Assembly: GCA_029204225.1 (NCBI GenBank)
Contig: CM055103.1
Span: 51,799,145 to 51,863,144 of the forward strand
From: Diphasiastrum complanatum
Taxonomy: Eukaryota; Streptophyta; Lycopodiopsida; Lycopodiales; Lycopodiaceae
DNA length: 64,000 nt
Direction of reading: 5' to 3'
Position 1 is the stretch's first letter, and each line of letters starts with the position of its first letter. Below the pieces are notes generated by a model. That model did not search any database and was not told where the DNA came from. It worked only from the letters and a program-made list of their open reading frames with translations. Position numbers and translations under genes: made by a program. This document shows, in pieces, positions 56,817 to 64,000 of this stretch.

Positions 56817-57454
56817 TTACCCATGTTTTACGAAGATGAATACAAATTAAATCATGAAAATTTTCTAATGCAAGAATTTAATACTCATCCTCAACATAGA
56901 ACAAAGTTAAGAAATGACAATAATCTTAGCGTCAAAAAATTTGTAGGTGAGAACGTATGCGAATTCTTATAAAAAGCCGTGACTTGGTCGTAACGAGATC
57001 TCTGGCAGCATATGTGCTTCTGAATTCGCAAATGAGGTGAGTTATGCTTGGACTATGGTCCTTAAATAAATTTTCTTTTGAGACCCCCGCCTCATGCCTG
57101 ACCTCCAGCTTGCTTCGGGACCGAGTTGTCGCGACTCACCTCACCTCACGTCGACCTCGAGTCTGAGCCAGGACCGTCCAAACCTAAACCTAATCCTGAA
57201 GATGCTGCCAAATAATATTTAAAGCCTGGTAGCCACTGAAAATTTTAATTAACTTGTTATTTTCTAGGCTTGTTTCTCATTTGTATTTAGTTGATTTTTT
57301 GTATACGTCTATTGAGGTTCGCATAGCTTTTTATTTGTTCCATGACCAGCATAGGTTGCAATTAAGTTTGAGGAGCTCATTCAGTGTGATGTTAACTATT
57401 TTAACGGGTCTATGCTTAGCATAAGTACATAGGTTAAAAAAAATTAAGGTTACG
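56817..57454. promoter_or_regulatory. Upstream region of the DUF7869-like gene with outlying palindromes
   Basis: A TATA-like TATAAAAA is at 56,968-56,975, about 150 bp from the array and 480 bp before the first long frame. Two more sites, TCCATGACCAGCATAGG (57,339) and TCTATGCTTAGCATAAG (57,409), the second only 46 bases before the ATG at 57,455, fit the array consensus loosely. A GC-richer part at 57.09-57.19 kb has nothing I recognise. Confidence 0.5.
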
Positions 57455-59138
57455 ATGTCAAGTAGTTCTACCTCTTCTATTCCAGTAGTTGTAACTCAAT
57501 ATGTTGCAACAAGTGCAACATCTTCATCTGACATTCCCAATGAAAGCTTTTTTTATAAAGCCACTCCTAAATCTAAACATGTTTTTGTAAATGATGTGGC
57601 ATCGTCCTTGTTTACCCGTTCATCTTCTGAAATTCCTCAAGCAAGTACTTTTCAAGAAATGACGTCTGTAACTCAACTTGTATCAAATCTTTCGACCTCG
57701 TCCTCCTCTTCAAATACAGGCTCGACACAATTAGAACATTGTTCTTTTGAACGAGTTGAATCATTGAGTGATGAGTCAAAAGCTTCAATCACTCAGTTAC
57801 TGATTCTAGTAAATTAACAGATCCGCGTGAGTCTGTTGATCCGTAACATTCAAGCTTTTCTCATGTTCTTAGGAGACCTTCTCAAAGTAATGTTCGTCGT
57901 GTTAAATCTAAAAGGGCTAGATTCATTGAGAATTTAGAGCCTTCTAAGGGTCCAGAACATCTTGAGGTTGGAGCCAGAATTTCGAGTCATGAAATTCCAA
58001 TACCTTCTCAACCAGTTCATGCACCTACTAGTGTCACAGGTTCAATTTATAGATCAGACTCCAAACAAAAAGAAAAATACAAGAGAGACTTGAGATCCTC
58101 ACTAACGAATTGTCAAAAATAGTTGATTACAAATCTGAGATTCGAAAGGTACGGAATATTATTTGCTGCTCATCATGTTGTTTGCAAAAGCTGAGCATCA
58201 GAGAAATTGAAGAATTAAGATCAAGCTTCTTTTTACGAAGTAAGGATGAGAGAAATTACTATTTGTGTGCAACAGTGAGGCCGGACAAAAACTCATTTTC
58301 GTATTTTTTAAATGCTTTGGAAGTTTGTCGCAAAGCTTACAAAGCAGTTCACACAATCAGAAACTCACGGCTTCAACGAATGCATGCACGACTTCAGAAA
58401 CACCCAACATTACGGGGATCCTTACAAGGTCGAACTGTTTCTCCAGGTGCTTTAAATGCAACTACTTGTCTAAAGCATTTCATAGATGTGCACGGAGAAA
58501 AATTGCCTAATTTCTTATATTTTCAGTTGTCGGATAATTTTACAAAATTAGAAATATTTTTGATGTACAAAGAGTTTGCAAAAACAAAAAATATTTCCTA
58601 TTTGAGTTACTCATATTTTCTTAGAATTTGGAAAACAGATTTTGGACTGGTATAGATTCCCAAAAAATCACGAATGATAGTATGCTCCACTTGCGAGTTG
58701 TTAAAGTCTGCAAAACAACTTGCAAAGACCAATGACAAGAAAGGTAAATATAAATCAAATTTGTCATTCATTTTAATACTTTATATTTTGAAAAAATGTA
58801 TGTTGCAGTCTTTTGAAACACCATTATGTTGTAGTCTTTTTGAACACCATTATGGTATGATCTTTATTCTATTAAATAAGTGAATCATTGTATTTTCAAT
58901 GGATGCTAGAAAAGCTCTTCAATTGCAAAGAGATCAACAAACAGTTGAAAGAAAAAAGTTGGCCAAGCATTGAAAGAAATGTTTGGAATGTCCACAAAAG
59001 TATCTGGGCCTTGTTATTGATGGCATGGATCAGAAGAAAACAATGTTGTCTCATTTTGTCAGAGTACCCAAAAATTTGAATGAGGCAAATTTTATTCAGG
59101 TTCATCTCATTGGAGCACTTGTGTTTAATGGCACTTTT
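57455..59138 (+). pseudogene. DUF7869-like element protein, copy III (N-terminal and central part)
   Basis: A Ser/Thr-rich N-terminus begins MSSSSTSSIPVVVTQYVATS (57,455-57,817). The frame shifts near 57,785 and continues with a basic VRRVKSKRARFIENL. From 58,110 it reads IICCSSCCLQKL, ERNYYLCATVRPDKNSF, VCRKAYKAVHTIRNSRLQRM (a motif of the DUF7869-type family as I recall it), HGEKLPNFLYF and VCSTCELLKSAKQL. The intron donor (gtaaat) at 58,744 is kept, but the acceptor corresponding to cag in the 7-kb copy is caa here. VIDGMDQKKT follows. At 59,138 it is cut by the minus-strand copia D, so later motifs are lost. Confidence 0.65.
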
Positions 59139-62100
59139 CAGGTTGTGTCTTCTCTCTTGTTGATCTTTGCAGCTCTCCCTGGCTATATGATCCTGGAAAG
59201 TCATCCATGTCGCGGCTCTCCAGCAATCTCTCAAACCACTTAGGGAGCTTTCTATCAGGTGATCTACTTCCTGGTGAAAATGTATCCCACAGTACATCCT
59301 TCTCCTTGTGTTTGTCACCTGCAACTTCAATCCTTCTTGCACCAAAAGGTTTGTCCCTACCTCTCCAACCTATCTCTTGAAGTTGAGTAGTAGTATCTTG
59401 AGATGTATCCTCTTTTTCATCATTTGGAAGGTCAATGAATGGATCATCATCAGGTGGTATCCTGACTATACCATCTTTCCCACTGGATGTGTCTATCTTC
59501 TCAGCATCCTCGTCTTCATACATCTTGGATTCATCAAAGATAACATCACGGCTTCTATGGATTTTGTTTTCGACTGGATCAAAACATCTATAGCCCTTCA
59601 CACGATCATCATATCCTAGGAATATACACTTGATAGCTTTTACATCAAGTTTACGTCTCTCTTCCTTAGGAACGTGTACAAAGGCCTTACATCCAAATAT
59701 TTGCAAGTGGTTCAGCTTTGGCTTCTTCTTCGTGAATGCTTCCTCAGGTGTTATCTTTGGTATGGCAATGGTAGGACTTCTATTTTGAAGATAGACTGTC
59801 GTGCTACATGCTTATGACCAAAAATCTTTTGGTAGTTTCATCTCAGCTAGCATAGATCTGGCACTTTCCACAATCGTCCGATCCTTGCACTCAGCTACAC
59901 CACTGAGAGCAGGAGTATGAGCTTGCATAAATTGTCTTTTAATCCCACATTGATCACAAAGATCATTGAAGTCATTAGACTTGTACTCACCTCCACTATC
60001 TGATCTTAGGACTTTGATCTTCCTACCTGTCTGGATTTTGACCAATGCTTTGAAGCTTTTGAAGTTGTCAAATGCATCTGATTTCTTCCTCAAGAAGTAG
60101 ATCCACGTCTTACGTGACATATCATCAATAAAGGTCATGAAATAGAAGGCTTTACCTAAGGACATGGTCCTCATAGGCCTGCATAAATCTATGTGGATTA
60201 AATCTTGGATGTTCTTTGCTCTTGCAACATCCCCTTTATTGAACTTCTGTCGATGCTACTTCCCATATACACAAGATTCACACATCGATTTCAAGTGATT
60301 TTCTATGGTAGGCAATCATGTTACCATATCCAATTTTCTCATCAAACTGAGGCTTCCCAAGTTCAAGTGACCAAGCCTCTTATGCCACAACTCAGTTTGC
60401 GATGGAATGGACGATACAAGTCCATGTTGCCCCTTGATTGTAGTATTTAACCTGTACAATTTTGTATTGAGCTCTCTTACTCCATCCGCAATAACTTTGA
60501 ACTTTTGGTTCACATCCTTCACAAAGCAACGATCATGGGTGAATTCTACTTTAAACTTTTGATCAGTAATGACTCCAACAAAAAGTAGATTTTTCATCAA
60601 ACCTGGTAGGTAAAGTACCTCCCTGATCATCCTGCTTTTTCCATCAGGTAGTTGGATTGAAACGGTGCCTATCCCCTTGATCTTGCACACCTCGCCATTT
60701 GCTTGTGAAACGGATGTTCCATTATCCAACACTTTCATGCTACTGAACCACTTCTTGTTACCTGTCATGTGTATTGTGGCTCTCGAGTCAATATACCACA
60801 CTTGATCATCTTGATTAGATGACAATGCAGATATGAAGATGCTAGAGTCTTCAATCTCACCCTCATTGACAAGGTTACCTACTTGTTTTGGTTTTCCCTT
60901 GCCTTGTTCTGCCAGGAATTTGCAAAATTCACTCTTCCAATGGCCCTTTTTACCACAATGGAAGCACTTGCCTTTCTTCTTGGTCTTATTGGAAGATCGC
61001 TCATCCTCCTGAGACTTGACAAATTGCTGCTTAGACTTCTTCTTGCCCTTTCCCTTGCCTTGTTTTTTGGCGTGTCGCAAGTGCCTGATCGGTATTTTGA
61101 CATCTAGCTATGTATGAATGTGCTCTCCTTGTTCCATTCGGGCACTATTCAGCTTTGACTTCAGAAACACGATTTTTGATGGATTTGACGTCTCAAATGC
61201 TCCTTTAGCACATCCCATGATTGTCTGGGTGTAACAACATCACAAATGTGGGTAATGATGCGATCCTTCACTGACAAGTTAATGAAGATAAAAGCTTTCC
61301 TCATCTTTTTGTCGAACACTTTGATATTCACTTCATTTGGTGGCCTTCTCTCATCACCTGTGACGACTTCTCACATGTCTTTCTCCATCAGTATGTTTTT
61401 CATTTTGAATTTCCACACTACATAGTTGGAAATCCCATCCAATTTGCTACTTTCACTCAAAATGGTTGCCATCACAAAACTGCTTGAAACTTGATCTGTC
61501 GTAGGCTAAAAATAGTATGCCTAGGCCAACAGTGATGTCAGAAGTTGAAAATAATGACCTGCACTTTTTCCCTTACCAGGCCACTCACCACTTTTCCACC
61601 AATTTGAAAGCCAAATCGGCGTCGCCTTCCAAAATGCACTCAGTCGTCAACTCCCAACTTCGTGCCCAGTAAAATGGTGAAATCACTTCTGGTGCACTCT
61701 GTTTTGTGATAGCGTACTTGCAGGTACAGTCCGAGTGCCCTTCGTTTGGAGGTTATAGTCTTTTGTTTGGTCAAAATAGGCTAAAGGACTAAAAAATAAG
61801 GGCTTTTTGAACTTTTGAACTGTTTCTTTACCTTGAAAAAACTTCACCTTTCACATGTGAAGGGACCCAACTCCAATTTCAGTTTGAAAATTTTTAATGA
61901 AGTTGAATGGCCAATCTTCCTTCAATGGCCTTCAGGTCCTTTCAAAGCCCCTTTCACCTCAATCCAATGGCTACCTTGGATCCAACGGCCCACAACTGTT
62001 CTTGGAGGCTCGATCTTTACCACAGATGTATGTGACTGGAGATCCGACAGTCATGGGCGCTTTTGTGGCTGATCTACGCGCTTGCAGGCACGTCTCACTT

Positions 62101-62790
62101 TGGAACACTATGTGTTCTTTGGTTTTGAAGAGCGCGACCAGTCCTCATGGCCTCCATGACCTCTCCACCTCTTTCCTTATTTCTTGCTTCTTTTCAAGCC
62201 AAATCAGCTTGTTCTTGCGTGATTCTTGTGCGTTTTTGATCCAATCTGAATCTGTAGCTAGTTGCGCCCTATCTCTGCACCTTGGAAGAACTTTTCAGAT
62301 CTGTATTTGGCCTTGGAACGATTGAGAACACCTGGTTTTTCCAACAGTTTTCTGATTTTAACCAAGAAACCCTTCTTCAGCTCTTTTCCAAGCAATTCTC
62401 AACTTTACTCTAAGTTTTTTTCTTAGAAATTCAACCTCCCTGAGGTCGCCCGAGTCCTACCAATTTGATGGGACTGACGACATATGATTTGGTAAGGATT
62501 TCACCACATAGTTCAACTTTGCAGAGAAAAAACCCCACCGAAGCTAAGAAATTCACAATTTTCTCAGTTTTTCACCAAATCTTGCCCTGTCAATTGCTAT
62601 GGCCACTATCATTGCTCTTTGCAGCTCCTCTAAAAATCCCTTTACGCCTAACAACTGTCTATAAAGTGACTTTTCTTTCCGTCTTTAGCCCGATGTAAAC
62701 CCCGAACTCTCAGAAGACTTCTCTTCTCCTGAAGCTCTCTTCGACGACGATGTTGTACTGTGTACACTCCCTGTACGGCTCTGATACCAA
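59139..62790 (-). mobile_element. Ty1/copia element D (minus), 3' truncated
   Basis: Minus strand from the primer site at 62,789-62,778 (TGGTATCAGAGC): a leader of about 1.3 kb (homologous to 5.5-6.4 kb), a decayed gag (61.46-61.1 kb), then a long frame 61,080-60,316. That frame has the zinc knuckle CFHCGKKGHWKSE, protease WYIDSRATIHMTGNKKWF (the active-site Gly is Arg) and GAG-pre-integrase (ELWHKRLGHLNLGSLSLMRK). Integrase follows at 60,174-59,812 (FYFMTFIDDMSRKTWIYF, SDSGGEYKSNDF), then the linker frame 59,706-59,139 (CIFLGYDDRVKGYRCFDP). RT, RNase H and 3' LTR are missing, cut inside the DUF7869-like gene. Confidence 0.85.
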
Positions 62791-63055
62791 CTTAGAATTT
62801 GCTTTGCATAGGAACACAGATCATGCTACACAGTAACACAGATAGAAAACACTCTCCACTGCAAGCTCACATAGCAACTGTATTTCTCAAAATGAAATTA
62901 CATTGTACATATAGTTGTTCACTCAGGCAACCCATGCATGACCCAGGTTGCCGTTGGCGGGGCGCGTGTCCCGTCGACTTGCCTCGTGGCGAGGCCAACT
63001 GATCCTTATCCACAGATAGGACCCATAGTACAATAGCACAGTGATTCTACTTTAA
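62791..63055 (-). repeat. Probable 5' LTR of copia D
   Basis: The sequence upstream of the primer site must be LTR. It contains a GC-rich stretch near 62,950-63,000. No second copy exists in the window, so the outer boundary (set here by where the next element's gag begins to read) is approximate. Confidence 0.45.
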
Positions 63056-64000
63056 TTCTAACTAAACCAACCATCAAGCTTGGAAAAAACTAAGACAAAA
63101 GTTTGAGATAAAAACAACAGTAGAAGTCATGCACTTGCACAACCGATTGCAAGTCTTGAAATGGGATGGAGGAGATCTAAGTCAACATACTGAAAAAATG
63201 CTAGGCATTTTCTCTCGATTGTTTGCAGCCGCATGAAATACCTGCAGCTCAGCAGCTCATGCACTTCACGAAATCATTACCAACAACCTACCATCCGTTG
63301 AGGATGCTCATCATGAGCACCATAGACATGACCCTGGATAAGGCTATAAACCTTGTTGCAAAACAAACAAAATTGCAAGGCAGTTGACAGCTCCATACAT
63401 GCCCGAGCACAAACAGAGTGGCTGAAAGGCGCAATAGAACACTTGTGGAAGCAGCCCAATGCATGATGGCACAAGCGAACCTACCTAAATCTTTTTGGGC
63501 TGAGGGGGTAGCAACTGCAGGTTACCTTCAAAACCGATCGATAACAAAGGGAGTAGAAGGAAAGGCGCCCTATGAAGTGTGGACTGGTGCAAAATCAGAT
63601 CTATCACACGTTAGAATATTCAGATGTGCAGCCCATGTGCATATTCCAGAAAAAGAGAGGATAAAGCTTGATCACAAGTCTGACAAGGGCATTCTTGTAG
63701 GATATTCACCAGAGTCACACAACTATCAGATATACAATCTCCAATCTAGAAAGGTAATTTTGAGCAAGGATGTAATCTTCAATGAAGCTGAGTTTCCAGG
63801 TGACTATGACACAAATGGGTACAAGATCTTCAATATTCAGCCATACTAGATTGAAGAAAGAGTCTCGGATCCTGAACAAAGAGAGAACCTGGAAATACGT
63901 CAACAAAATCAAGAAAATGAAAATCGAGCAGGCGATCAGCCTGACATGGCAGAGCAGCAGTCCTTAAGAAGATCAAACCAAGATCGAAGGCCATTTCAAA
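63056..64000 (+). mobile_element. Ty1/copia element E (plus), gag joined to integrase
   Basis: At about 63,125 the plus strand reads a gag piece (MHLHNRLQVLKWDGGDLSQH, EKMLGIFSRLF). Near 63,390 it passes to integrase: TAPYMPEHKQSG, then AERRNRTLVEAAQCMMAQ and SFWAEGVATAGYLQNRS. The open frame 63,418-63,849 includes the integrase-RT linker (HVHIPEKERIKLDHKSDKG, ILVGYSPESHNYQIYN, DVIFNEAEF). Protease and the integrase core are missing between gag and integrase, so the element carries an internal deletion. It runs off the window end. Confidence 0.8.

Noticed and set aside
56977-57180. Possible small structured RNA in the GC-richer part upstream of the DUF7869-like gene
   Set aside because: No stable, conserved fold or known RNA motif could be identified by reading, and there is no second copy to compare.

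Overview
The window looks like nuclear DNA of a land plant. The evidence is Ty1/copia and Ty3/gypsy LTR retrotransposons with tRNA-Met-type primer sites, a CACTA (En/Spm) transposase with plant DUF4218/DUF4216-like parts, a DOXC-class 2-oxoglutarate dioxygenase with one intron, an Hsp110 (Hsp70-14/15-like) fragment and GT-AG introns. The mixture may suggest a seed-free plant (fern, lycophyte or bryophyte), but this is only a weak inference. I see no convincingly intact host gene; nearly everything is mobile DNA, relics of mobile DNA, or gene fragments duplicated among them.

Layout: 1-815 copia fragment; 1.1-3.5 kb first copy of a two-gene element (DUF7869-like gene leftward, ParB-like gene rightward), partly duplicated in tandem together with a copia gag (to 5.1 kb); 4.8-6.4 kb copia gag and leader; 6.8-8.5 kb large DUF7869-like fragment; 8.5-8.8 kb copia integrase; 8.9-12.8 kb 2OG-dioxygenase relic continuing into a 1,421-bp composite tandem array that also carries an inverted Hsp110 piece; 12.8-20.7 kb nested copia elements on the minus strand; 20.7-25.5 kb gypsy gag-protease element lacking most of pol; 27.2-34.8 kb nested copia elements on the plus strand, a mirror image of 12.8-20.7 kb; 35.2-36.8 kb possible DUF7869-family C-terminal fragment and Hsp110 pseudogene; 40.5-42.9 kb CACTA relic; 42.9-45.6 kb copia; 46.2-50.1 kb second divergent DUF7869-like/ParB-like pair; 50.1-53.9 kb tandem 2OG-dioxygenase pseudogenes; 55.4-59.1 kb third divergent pair; 59.1-63.1 kb copia; 63.1-64 kb copia.

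The most interesting system is the two-gene element. In three places a gene for a DUF7869-like protein (RNase H/DDE-like motifs) lies head to head with a gene for a protein carrying a ParB/sulfiredoxin-like GxHxxxxA motif. Two of these places keep the intergenic region, and each holds an array of odd-length palindromes. At 56,364-56,816 eleven 17-bp sites (CCTATGCT-N-AGCATAGG) lie 40-42 or 53-54 bp apart (about four or five helical turns), with spacers that are inverted copies of one another. At 48,418-48,526 four 15-bp sites (CGATGCA-N-TGCATCG) lie 31-32 bp apart (three turns). Both arrays end about 120 bp from the same conserved ATG of the ParB-like gene. I infer a mobile element whose ParB-like product may recognise family-specific operator or centromere-like sites. 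All copies here are broken, so the window shows the architecture but not a live element.
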